DNA of 64,000 bases, taken from assembly GCF_005671395.1 (NCBI RefSeq), contig NZ_CP040428.1:5118801-5182800 (forward strand), written 5' to 3'. Of this stretch, positions 8,541 to 15,777 are shown piece after piece (positions within the stretch are counted from its first letter, which is position 1; every line of letters starts with the position of its first letter). The translations under genes and the position numbers were made by a program. The stretch comes from Jejubacter calystegiae (lineage in GTDB: Bacteria; Pseudomonadota; Gammaproteobacteria; Enterobacterales; Enterobacteriaceae). The notes under the pieces are model-generated. The model ran no database searches. It was not told the DNA's origin and saw only the letters and a list, made by a program, of their open reading frames with translations.

Positions 8541-8825
8541 TCAGTCGGGCTCCCTTGCAAAGTACCGCGCGGCCTTTTTCAGGATATCCCGTTCTTCTTC
8601 GGTGCGTTTTAGCTGCGCCCGGAGTTTCAGGATCTCGCTTTTAGCTTCCAGTAAATCCCGGGCATGCTGCTCGCTGTTATCAGGTTTGATAGCCCGTAGC
8701 CACTTGTAGAGGCTGTGTGCAGAGACGCCCAGACGGTCAGATACTTCGGCGACGGAATAACCGCGTTCCGTTATCTGACGGACGGCTTCTTCCTTAAATT
8801 CAGGTGTAAATCGTGGTGTGCCCAT
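8541..8825 (-). CDS. IS3-family transposase OrfA (helix-turn-helix)
   Basis: A 94-residue protein beginning MGTPRFTPEFKEEAVRQI, then SVAEVSDRLGVSAHSLYKWL, the helix-turn-helix that binds the element's ends. The C-terminal half (EAKSEILKLRAQLKRTEEER) forms a leucine-zipper-like coiled coil, followed by DILKKAARYFA, the usual end of IS3 OrfA. It is expressed alone or as OrfAB by frameshifting. Length and sequence are normal. Confidence 0.93.
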   Translation of the reverse strand: MGTPRFTPEFKEEAVRQITERGYSVAEVSDRLGVSAHSLYKWLRAIKPDNSEQHARDLLEAKSEILKLRAQLKRTEEERDILKKAARYFAREPD

Positions 8826-8872
8826 ACGCTCCTCCTATGCTCAAACTATAGGGCAGGATCGTCTACCGGGGC

Positions 8873-8884
8873 GGGGTCAGTCCA
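8873..8884 (-). repeat. Right terminal inverted repeat of the IS3 element
   Basis: GGGGTCAGTCCA, the inverse of 5385-5396. Base 8885 is the first base outside the element and lies within a truncated toxin gene. Confidence 0.85.
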
Positions 8885-9398
8885 CCAACACCGAAGTTCT
8901 GCGCGCTAAAGCGTTAGAGGAGACTCTAACTCGGCATGATGGAGATGGGCGTTTCCGTTATCAACGTCCGACAACAAAGCTGCGAACAATGATGGGGCTC
9001 GGTGCCTTCCCCGTCCTTTTGCTTGCCGATGCCAGAGGGTTAAGAGCGGATTACCTTGCGTTATTAGATAAACGTCGTAAAAATCAAGACATACAGACTA
9101 ATCCGCAGGCAAGTCTAACCCTCAGGTAAACCTGAAAATGATGCAACTTTCCCGTATCGGGAGAGGGCTTATTGTTCTTTCGATTGCGATTTCTGTTTAC
9201 GAAATTTACACCGCTGACGATAAAGTTTCTGAATCAGGTAGACAGATAGCCATTACTGGTACAGGTATTGCCGGTGCCGCCGCAGGTGGCGCTATGGCAG
9301 GATTGATGTGTGGGCCTGGCGCACCTGTTTGCGTGCTTATTGGTGGCTTCATCGGCGGCGCACTCGCCGCATGGGAAATGGGGCGTTTGTGGAATTGA
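8885..9398 (+). pseudogene. Truncated, frameshifted glycine-zipper toxin C-terminal region
   Basis: From the IS edge the frame reads VLRAKALEETLTRHDGDGRF, then MMGLGAFPVLLLADARG and DKRRKNQDIQTNPQ before an early stop at 9127. The next frame resumes as SNPQVNLKMM, then SRIGRGLIVLSIAISVYEIY and a Gly/Ala-rich membrane segment (GTGIAGAAAGGAMAGLMCGP) ending at 9398. The two NPQ codon groups are 17 bases apart, so a 17-base insertion or partial duplication at about 9109-9125 breaks the frame. The N terminus was removed at the IS junction. Glycine-zipper segments of this type end large polymorphic or T6SS toxins that act on membranes. The 9138-9398 piece could still be translated alone from ATG 9138, but is probably not functional. 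Confidence 0.65.
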
Positions 9399-9400
9399 TT

Positions 9401-9868
9401 ATGCAGCAGGTTAACTCAATAGCTTTGGTAAAGGTACGTGAAGCTACCGATTTATCGCAGGCTCAATCTGACGTTGTGCTCAATGGCAATAGCACTGGCA
9501 TCATTGTACCGGGAGAAGAGCTGGAAGCGGCAGTTCAGGTCAATGACAGAAGTTACATCCTCTTTCTGACAGATAACGTTGTTTTCGAGGAATCACTGAC
9601 AATTGCTCTCATCGATGTCCGCAATGGTGTTAAAGAGATAGTTCATTTAGGTCATGAATACTCGACGGGAAGTTTTGAGAATCTAACCGTTACTGGCGAT
9701 AGCGTAAGTTTCAACTTTATTGGTGATTATATATGGACACTTCAGGTATCTGATTCTCCTCGCTTGCGACTGCCTTTCGCCTCAGCCCCAGGAGGTGTTA
9801 AACGCGAGCCCGGCCTGAAGAAATACATAACGATTTCAGCCTCTCCTGCGCCGAAGAAGGTTCGTTAA
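9401..9868 (+). CDS. Candidate immunity protein of the glycine-zipper toxin
   Basis: A 155-residue protein starting at ATG 9401, two bases after the toxin stop. The frame is open further upstream, but that part only shadows the toxin gene. The sequence (MQQVNSIALVKVREATDLSQ...) looks beta-rich and soluble, with no signal peptide or membrane span. I do not recognise the family from sequence. Its placement directly after a toxin C terminus suggests an immunity role. If so it is an orphan, because the toxin in front is broken. It could equally be a conserved accessory protein of the toxin locus. Confidence 0.55.
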   Translation: MQQVNSIALVKVREATDLSQAQSDVVLNGNSTGIIVPGEELEAAVQVNDRSYILFLTDNVVFEESLTIALIDVRNGVKEIVHLGHEYSTGSFENLTVTGDSVSFNFIGDYIWTLQVSDSPRLRLPFASAPGGVKREPGLKKYITISASPAPKKVR

Positions 9869-9884
9869 AGCTCACATTTCCAAC

Positions 9885-9912
9885 CATTGGTATACGTTTG
9901 GGTATACCAATG
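9885..9912. repeat. Perfect 11-base inverted repeat
   Basis: CATTGGTATAC and GTATACCAATG are perfect inverse copies separated by GTTTGG. It lies just after the candidate immunity gene. There is no T tract, so it may be a weak terminator, an operator, or a recombination site. Confidence 0.6.
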
Positions 9913-9956
9913 ATTCCTGAACCCAACAAAAATACCAAAAATTCAACAAATTAAAG

Positions 9957-10150
9957 TGTAGTGGTTCACTGAATTTGGCCACCTGAACAGAGATGATATG
10001 CTCACCTCAGAACACCACTGGTTCTCCAATGAAAAGAAGAAATTTTAATCCTGAATTAAAATGCAAATCAGCTCAGTTGGTTGTCGACCCAAATTACATC
10101 GTCTCTGACGCCGTCGCGCCTACGCTTGCCTTTTGGTGGCGCTCCCAAAG
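9957..10150 (+). mobile_element. 5' remnant of a second IS3-family element
   Basis: The stretch beginning TGTAGTGGTTCACTGAATTT is the left end of a known type of IS3-family element, followed by an orfA start at ATG 10029 reading [11 protein letters not shown] and SAQLVVD. The similarity fades after about 10100 and the frame stops near 10150. orfB and the right end are missing. Confidence 0.65.
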
Positions 10151-10266
10151 GCGGCATTAAACGCAAATTTGGATCTAAAACGTACCTGATGATATCCGCA
10201 GAACCAATCCCGTAAATAATTAAGTGATCTATCCCCGGTTACAGCAAAACACGCCTGTATAAACCA
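10151..10266. other. Gene-free stretch beside the IS remnant
   Basis: No open frame or clear signal is seen. The sequence is probably more IS or island debris downstream of the convergent membrane-protein gene. Confidence 0.4.
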
Positions 10267-10464
10267 CTACGACTGGCGCCATTTTGCAGCCTGATAGCTG
10301 AGAAAGTAACCTGCGATGAGAGAGACAGCAAAGCCACTCAACTTTGCCCATATGTTGTCAAACCAGAAAAAAGACCCCATAGCCAGAAAAATGGAAACAG
10401 CTGTAATAAGCCCCTCTACAGAGTGGGACGCCAGTTTAGTTAAAAACGATTTTACAGACTTCAT
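10267..10464 (-). CDS. Small two-pass membrane protein, candidate immunity protein
   Basis: I chose ATG 10464 (MKSVKSFLTKLASHSVEG, 65 residues) over an earlier in-frame start at 10521, because an AAAGAGA ribosome binding site precedes it and the overlap with the upstream gene is then 29 bases. Two membrane segments are visible, around LITAVSIFLAMGSFFWF and LSGFAVSLIAGYFLSY. It overlaps the 3' end of the preceding gene in the same direction, a common effector-immunity arrangement. A membrane immunity protein would fit a pore-forming partner. Function is inferred from context only. Confidence 0.55.
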   Translation of the reverse strand: MKSVKSFLTKLASHSVEGLITAVSIFLAMGSFFWFDNIWAKLSGFAVSLIAGYFLSYQAAKWRQS

Positions 10465-11071
10465 TCTGTATCTCTTTACAATCGATAGGGTGGCTTTCAA
10501 TGAAGACAAGGTAAGGTTCAAGCTGTTTTTCTACCAGAAAATATACCATATCCAGATTTTCACGCTTCACCCTTATATACGTCATTGGAAATCTCTTTGA
10601 CATTCTCCTGGAGGCTCTGGCTGATTCTTCTATCAACCCCTGAATCATAACCACGTTGAGAAATGCTGACGTAGTAAAACGCACAAAATGCTGAAATGCC
10701 TTATCGATCATCACTCGTTTTATAATCTGACTGGCTACCGTTTGCGCAATAACAATCTGCCCTGTGACTCTGGCTCCAATAGCGCCAGCGCCATACCCCA
10801 GCTGATTATCAACAGCGGCTTTGCCTCTTTCATCCAGCTTTTGGTAAAACTCAGTGATAACAATGGTAATTAATCGCCGAAGCGGAGACTCAGGGTTTCC
10901 CAGACTTTTAATCATTAAGAAAAAACGTTCTGTCTCCTCTTGATTTCGATATTTTTCCCTGTTACCAGTAACGCCTAGATCTTCCCATGTCCGTACCACG
11001 CCAAGATACATGCCATGGGGGATGCTCGAAAGCCCATCCAAAATTCCATGTGCGATCATCTTTGCATCCAT
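10436..11071 (-). CDS. Candidate membrane-acting (pore-forming) effector
   Basis: A 211-residue protein starting MDAKMIAHGILDGLSSIPHG with a good ribosome binding site (GGAGAGA). The centre (GYGAGAIGARVTGQIVIAQT, about residues 92-111, and ALNVV-like hydrophobic stretches to about 145) is Gly/Ala/Val-rich and amphipathic, as in small pore-forming T6SS effectors such as Serratia Ssp6. There is no signal peptide. It is followed by an overlapping gene for a small membrane protein. I do not claim homology to Ssp6; size, composition and gene pairing are what match. Alternatively it is an uncharacterised membrane-associated protein. Confidence 0.5.
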   Translation of the reverse strand: MDAKMIAHGILDGLSSIPHGMYLGVVRTWEDLGVTGNREKYRNQEETERFFLMIKSLGNPESPLRRLITIVITEFYQKLDERGKAAVDNQLGYGAGAIGARVTGQIVIAQTVASQIIKRVMIDKAFQHFVRFTTSAFLNVVMIQGLIEESARASRRMSKRFPMTYIRVKRENLDMVYFLVEKQLEPYLVFIESHPIDCKEIQNEVCKIVFN

Positions 11072-11144
11072 ACTCTCTCCGGTAACATTTAATTAACGAA
11101 TTCAGGTTACCTAATTATTCTTTGAGTTTCTACTCCTCTCTTCT

Positions 11145-11507
11145 TTGCAGTCCCATCTCATAACGGCCGATCCTGATGGAACACGCCTGCTGGTGGTGCA
11201 GTTTCCCCCTGATGCTTCCCTGGCTTCAGCAGATATCGATCCCGTCGCTGCGGATGCGGAATATACCGCACACCTTCCGTGTCTGGCAGAAACCTTCGAA
11301 CCTGATGGTTCAGGTTTTCACCGTACGCAATCCGTCGATTACGTCATCGTGATTTCTGACGAATTGTGGCTTGAGCTGGATGACCACTAAATACGCCATC
11401 TGAACGCTGGCGATATTGTCATTCAGAACGGTACTCGTCATGCATGGCGCAATTGCGGCTCCGCTCCCGCGATCATGGTTGCAGTACTCATCGGCGCAAA
11501 GCATTAA
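11145..11507 (+). pseudogene. Cupin-domain protein remnant
   Basis: The frame reads DGTRLLVVQFPPD, then HRTQSVDYVIVISDELWLELDDH, a TAA at 11388, and in the same frame IRHLNAGDIVIQNGTRHAWRN ending LIGAKH at 11507. This is the C-terminal half of a small cupin protein of the type often encoded beside short-chain dehydrogenases. The N terminus is missing and an in-frame stop splits the metal-binding-type DYxIV...NGTRHAW barrel. It is clearly non-functional and belongs with the broken dehydrogenase that follows. Confidence 0.75.
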
Positions 11508-11583
11508 AGCAAAAACCGATGGCGGCGTGCTGCGCCGCCTTATCCCTGGCATAGCGTAAGCGCTATCCGAAATGGAGGAAGCA

Positions 11584-12281
11584 ATGTTCAAAGATAAAGT
11601 CGGCATTATCACAGGCGGCGGTTCAGGAATGGGTCGGGCAACCGCTATCTCGCTCGCCAAAGAGGGTGCAATGGTCGTACTCGCAGGTCGATCCGAAGAC
11701 AAGCTGATGGCGGTACGTGATGAGATCAGGGCATTACAGGGGCAGGCGGAAATTTTTTGCGCCGATGTGTCGCAGAACGACGATAACAAGGCGCTGGTGG
11801 CCTTCGTGGAATCGCGTTTTGGCAGGCTCGATTTTGCATTCAACAATGCTGGCGGACATGCGGATTTCAAGCCTATCGATCAGACATCGATCGACGAAGC
11901 CGAATGGGTTATCGATCTGAACTTCAAAGGGGTTTACTACGGCGTTAAATATCAGATTGAAGCCATGTTACGGACTGGTGGCGGATCTATTGTTAATAAC
12001 GCCTCTATCTTCGGGCTGCGGGGTATGGATGGTATAGCACACTATGTCGCCAGCAAGCACGCCGTTGTAGGTTTAACGCGCGCAGTCGCAAAGGAGTATG
12101 CGGGCCCTGGTATTCGGGTCAACGCGGTCCTGGCGATGCACATCTGCTTGATGACATGATTCCAATGCGGCGTATCGGTCAGCCTGAAGATGTAGCGGAA
12201 ACCGTGTTATGGCTGCTTTCAGAAAAAGCCTCCTACGTAACGGGCTCGACCTTTTCAGTCGATGGCGGTATGTCGATTTAA
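11584..12281 (+). pseudogene. Short-chain dehydrogenase/reductase, frameshifted
   Basis: It starts at ATG 11584 after GGAGGAAGC. Normal SDR marks are present: the cofactor motif TGGGSGMGRA near the N terminus, the NNAGG motif, and catalytic-type Ser (NNASIFG), Tyr and Lys ([10 protein letters not shown]). At about 12125-12140 a small deletion and frameshift follow RVNAV; the frame then meets a stop at 12157. The lost C terminus is readable in the next frame as [19 protein letters not shown] and ends SVDGGMSI at 12281. The loop that binds the cofactor's nicotinamide side is damaged. Substrate is unknown. Confidence 0.85.
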
Positions 12282-12378
12282 TCTTTCCTGTTACCGAAGT
12301 TTTACTTCGGTAACGCTTCCCCTTCTCCTCATCCTCCTGTATTTTAGACTTTCCTTAATTTAGCATCCTCTAAATAAA

Positions 12379-12696
12379 ATGACCGAAAGCAACCTCACCC
12401 AGCTTAAAGAGAGCGCCCGGGCAGCCTCTGCGCTACTGAATGCCATGAGCAACCCCGGCAGGCTGATGATTCTTTGCACGCTAATTGACGCCCCCGGCAC
12501 TCCGGCCGGTGAGCTCAGCAGGCTTATTGGGCTAAGCCCGTCTGCGACATCGCAGCATCTTGCCAGGATGAAAGAGGAAAACCTGATTGAGGGTCGTCGC
12601 CAGGCGCAGCGGATGAACTACTTCATCATTGACGACGCCGTTCAGAAAATTGTCGCGACCCTGAAAGCGATTTACTGCCCGGAGCCAGAACAATGA
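12379..12696 (+). CDS. ygaV: ArsR-family transcriptional repressor YgaV
   Basis: A 105-residue winged-helix protein with an ArsR-type core: MSNPGRLMILCTLID, then the recognition region LSRLIGLSPSATSQHLARMKE and wing residues LIEGRRQAQRMNYF. It matches E. coli YgaV, a sulfide- or tributyltin-responsive repressor that controls itself and ygaP. Its stop overlaps the ygaP start in an ATGA, so the pair is one operon. Position next to stpA and nrdHIEF agrees with E. coli order. Confidence 0.9.
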   Translation: MTESNLTQLKESARAASALLNAMSNPGRLMILCTLIDAPGTPAGELSRLIGLSPSATSQHLARMKEENLIEGRRQAQRMNYFIIDDAVQKIVATLKAIYCPEPEQ

Positions 12697-13217
12697 GTCT
12701 TACCAGCGCATTACCCAAAGAAATTCAGCAGATTAACCAGCAAGGCGCACTGATTGTCGATATCCGTGAACGGGACGAGTTTCGCCGCGAGCATATCCCT
12801 GACGCCATTTCCCTGCCGCTGTCAGAGATTCAGGCAGGCGCAAAACTGGCGGGATCTTCCCCTGCTCAACCGATGATTTTTCACTGTCAGGCCGGTTCGC
12901 GAACCCGGCAAAATGCGGATGCTCTTGCCCGTCTGGCTGAGCCCGCCCGGGTGATTTTAATGGATGGTGGAATCAACGCCTGGAAGCAGGCCGGGTTGCC
13001 AACGGTGAAAGTCAGCAAACAGCCGCTCCCCCTGATGCGCCAGGTACAAATCGCCGCCGGTAGCCTTATTCTGGCGGGAGTCATCGCCGGTTACAGCATC
13101 AGCCCTGGGTTCTTTCTGCTACCCGCCTTTGTCGGGGCCGGACTGACTTTTGCCGGTATCAGCGGCTGGTGCGGTATGGCGATTTTGCTGGAAAAAATGC
13201 CCTGGAACCGGCGCTAA
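12693..13217 (+). CDS. ygaP: Membrane-anchored rhodanese YgaP
   Basis: A 174-residue protein with an N-terminal rhodanese domain and two C-terminal membrane spans. The domain opens with LIVDIRERDEFRREHI, and the catalytic loop CQAGSRT supplies the sulfur-carrying Cys. The spans are about residues 113-131 (QIAAGSLILAGVIAGY) and 135-155 (FFLLPAFVGAGLTFAGISG). Rhodaneses move sulfane sulfur to acceptors such as cyanide; YgaP is the membrane form that faces the cytoplasm. It is translationally coupled to ygaV. Confidence 0.92.
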   Translation: MSLTSALPKEIQQINQQGALIVDIRERDEFRREHIPDAISLPLSEIQAGAKLAGSSPAQPMIFHCQAGSRTRQNADALARLAEPARVILMDGGINAWKQAGLPTVKVSKQPLPLMRQVQIAAGSLILAGVIAGYSISPGFFLLPAFVGAGLTFAGISGWCGMAILLEKMPWNRR

Positions 13218-13232
13218 GCCGGTGGGCTCTTA

Positions 13233-14114
13233 TCATTCCTGAATCTGCCCCAGAAACTTTTTCAGCACTTCGGAGCGGATCGCCCGATGATAAACCAGCG
13301 CCAGTTCGCTCTGAACCAGGCGATCCAGCGTATCGATATAGACGACATTATTGAGCCGAATCGCCTGTACGGAAGCAGGAAGCAGCGCAATGCCGAAACC
13401 CGCCGAGACCAGGCTTATCACCGTGGGCACATCGCTAACCTTTTGCACCACCTTCGGCTGAAAGCCGGCCTGGCGGCAGGCATCGGTAAAATACTGCTCC
13501 AGCCCCATACCGTCGGGATCGGTCAGGGTTATCCAGTTTTCATTTTTCAATGACGCCAGGGTTAGCGCCGTGGCATTCGCCAGCGGATGCTGCTCCCAGA
13601 GCGCCAGTCTGGTTTTTTCGCTAAAGAAAGGCCGCACCACCAGCTCATCCGGCACTGCTGCAAGCGGGGCGCGGATCGCCGCTATATCCAGACGATAGTT
13701 TTGTACTGCTTCATACAGCGTCTGAACGTCACCGGTGGTCAGTGAAACCCGGATGTCAGGCCAGCGGGTATGAAGCTGGCGCAGCATAGCGGGGAGTTTT
13801 TCATTAAACATAGCGCTGGAGACATAGCCCAGATTCAGCACCCCCTGCTCTCCCCGCGCCGTACGCCTGGCTTCCAGCACGGCCTGGTCGGCCATCTCAA
13901 TCGCCATACGCGCCTTTTGCAGGAAAGCTTCACCGGCGGGGGTCAGCGTTAAGCGCCGGTGGGCCCGGGAAAAGAGCGATACGCCGAGCCGCTGCTCCAG
14001 GCTTTTAATCTGCTGGCTCAGGGCTGGCTGGGCCATGTTCAGCCGCTCCGCCGCCCGATGCATATGAAGCTCTTCCGCCACCGTAATAAAGTTGCGCATC
14101 AGCCGAAACTGCAT
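13233..14114 (-). CDS. LysR-family regulator, divergent from aroY
   Basis: A 293-residue LysR protein. The N-terminal helix-turn-helix reads AAERLNMAQPALSQQIKSLEQRLG, followed by a linker helix and an inducer-binding domain with VSDVPTVISLVSAGFGIALLP near the C terminus. It is transcribed away from the aroY gene across a gap of about 120 bases, the classic LysR layout for a regulator and its target. It probably activates aroY in response to an aromatic acid. The region between holds AT-rich repeats suited to LysR binding, but I cannot define the site. Confidence 0.85.
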   Translation of the reverse strand: MQFRLMRNFITVAEELHMHRAAERLNMAQPALSQQIKSLEQRLGVSLFSRAHRRLTLTPAGEAFLQKARMAIEMADQAVLEARRTARGEQGVLNLGYVSSAMFNEKLPAMLRQLHTRWPDIRVSLTTGDVQTLYEAVQNYRLDIAAIRAPLAAVPDELVVRPFFSEKTRLALWEQHPLANATALTLASLKNENWITLTDPDGMGLEQYFTDACRQAGFQPKVVQKVSDVPTVISLVSAGFGIALLPASVQAIRLNNVVYIDTLDRLVQSELALVYHRAIRSEVLKKFLGQIQE

Positions 14115-14232
14115 CGTCTGTCTCCCTCTCGCCTTTTGATTATAAAAAACTTATCAATATTGAATAAATGATGCAATTGATAGCAATCCTTATTCGAATC
14201 ACACTGATCCCATCGGTTTGAAGGAGGACTAT

Positions 14233-15714
14233 ATGGAAAATCAGGTTCAGGATTTGCGTAGCGCCATCGCGCTGCTGCAACAGCATGACGGTCAGTTTAT
14301 TGAAACGAATCATCCGGTGGATCCGAATGCCGAACTGGCGGGCGTATACCGGCACATCGGCGCGGGTGGTACAGTGAAACGCCCTACCCGCACCGGCCCG
14401 GCGATGATGTTTAACAGCATCAAAGGCTATCCCCACTCGCGCATTCTGGTGGGGATGCACGCCAGTCGCGAGCGGGCCGCGCTGCTGCTGGGGTGTGAGC
14501 CTTCCCAACTGGCTTTGCACGTCGGTCAGGCGGTCAAAAATCCCGTCGCTCCCGTGGTGGTGCCTGCCTCACAGGCTCCCTGTCAGGAACAGGTCTTTTA
14601 CGCTGACGACCCCGACTTCGATTTGCGTAAACTGCTTCCCGCCCCAACCAATACCCCCATCGATGCCGGTCCGTTCTTCTGCCTGGGGCTGGTGTTAGCC
14701 AGCGATCCTGAAGACGCCTCGCTCACCGATGTGACGATTCACCGCCTCTGCGTACAGGAGCGCGACGAACTTTCGATGTTCCTTGCCGCCGGGCGTCATA
14801 TCGAAGTCTTCCGTCAGAAAGCGGAACAGGCCGGAAAACCGCTGCCGGTCACCATCAATATGGGGCTCGATCCCGCCATCTACATCGGCGCCTGCTTTGA
14901 AGCCCCCACCACGCCCTTTGGCTATAACGAACTCGGCGTCGCCGGGGCGCTGCGCCAGACGCCGGTCGAGCTGGTACAGGGGGTTTCCGTTGCACAAAAA
15001 GCCATCGCCAGAGCCGAAATTATTATCGAAGGGGAGCTGCTGCCAGAGGTGCGAGTCCGGGAAGATCAACACACCAATACCGGCCACGCCATGCCCGAAT
15101 TCCCGGGTTACTGCGGTGAAGCCAACCCGTCGCTGCCGGTTATTAAGGTCAAAGCGGTCACCATGCGTCACCAGGCCATTCTTCAGACTCTGGTCGGCCC
15201 GGGCGAGGAACACACCACTCTGGCCGGATTACCAACCGAAGCCAGTATCTGGAATGCTGTCGATGCGGCTATTCCCGGCTTCCTGCAAAATGTTTACGCC
15301 CATACCGCAGGCGGCGGTAAATTCCTGGGAGTTTTACAGGTGAAAAAACGCCAGCCGTCCGATGAGGGACGCCAGGCCCAGGCGGCGCTGATTGCGCTGG
15401 CGACTTACTCGGAACTAAAGAATATTATTCTGGTTGATGAGGATGTCGATATCTTCGACAGCGACGATATTCTGTGGGCTATGACCACCCGCATGCAGGG
15501 CGATGTCAGCATCACTAATATTCCGGGAGTCAGAGGGCACCAGTTGGATCCGTCCCAGATGCCGGATTACAGCCCGTCGATTCGCGGGCAGGGTATCACC
15601 AGTAAAACGATATTCGACTGTACGGTACCCTGGGCGCTGAAGTCCCGTTTTGAGCGGGCGCCGTTTATGGAAGTCGATCCCCGCCCGTGGGCGCCGGACT
15701 ACTTTAAAAAATAA
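14233..15714 (+). CDS. aroY: Protocatechuate decarboxylase AroY-like (UbiD family)
   Basis: A 493-residue enzyme; ATG 14233 is chosen because AAGGAGG sits seven bases before it. It is near-identical by eye to Klebsiella AroY, a UbiD-family enzyme that turns protocatechuate into catechol using prenylated FMN. Matching blocks include LAGVYRHIGAGGTVKRPTR, ILVGMHASR, PTNTPIDAGPFFCLGL, VTIHRLCVQ, the ITINMGLDPAIYIGA-like block, REDQHTNTGHAMPEFPGYCG, and ITNIPGVRGHQLDPS. The C terminus is slightly shorter than I recall for AroY. No B or D subunit gene is adjacent, so flavin supply would come from elsewhere, such as UbiX. Gallate or 4-hydroxybenzoate could also be substrates. Confidence 0.85.
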   Translation: MENQVQDLRSAIALLQQHDGQFIETNHPVDPNAELAGVYRHIGAGGTVKRPTRTGPAMMFNSIKGYPHSRILVGMHASRERAALLLGCEPSQLALHVGQAVKNPVAPVVVPASQAPCQEQVFYADDPDFDLRKLLPAPTNTPIDAGPFFCLGLVLASDPEDASLTDVTIHRLCVQERDELSMFLAAGRHIEVFRQKAEQAGKPLPVTINMGLDPAIYIGACFEAPTTPFGYNELGVAGALRQTPVELVQGVSVAQKAIARAEIIIEGELLPEVRVREDQHTNTGHAMPEFPGYCGEANPSLPVIKVKAVTMRHQAILQTLVGPGEEHTTLAGLPTEASIWNAVDAAIPGFLQNVYAHTAGGGKFLGVLQVKKRQPSDEGRQAQAALIALATYSELKNIILVDEDVDIFDSDDILWAMTTRMQGDVSITNIPGVRGHQLDPSQMPDYSPSIRGQGITSKTIFDCTVPWALKSRFERAPFMEVDPRPWAPDYFKK

Positions 15715-15734
15715 TCGGCCACGCTAAATGCACA

Positions 15735-15764
15735 AAGCCCGCATGGCACTGCTCATGCGGGCTT
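15735..15764. terminator. Hairpin between aroY and yegP
   Basis: AAGCCCGCATG and CATGCGGGCTT pair across an eight-base loop. The two flanking genes converge here, so it may serve both. The T tract is weak on either side. Confidence 0.65.
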
Positions 15765-15777
15765 GAGTCTCTCTGGC

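Larger units (their letters stand above)
5385..8884 (-). mobile_element. IS3-family insertion sequence carrying a group II intron
   Basis: Imperfect terminal inverted repeats begin TGGACTGACCCC at the left and end GGGGTCAGTCCA at the right, with TG...CA termini typical of the IS3 family. The element encodes orfA (8825-8541) and orfB on the minus strand. Without the 2270-bp intron the element is 1230 bp, the normal IS3 size. No target duplication is visible: the left flank ends in TTAA and the right flank begins CCAA, so the two ends probably come from different insertion events or a deletion has joined them. I cannot assign the named IS. Confidence 0.9.

Noticed and set aside
5385..8884. A retron or DGR based on the reverse transcriptase
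   Set aside because: The maturase domain, domain V and precise exon joining identify a group II intron; no msr/msd or template repeat is present.
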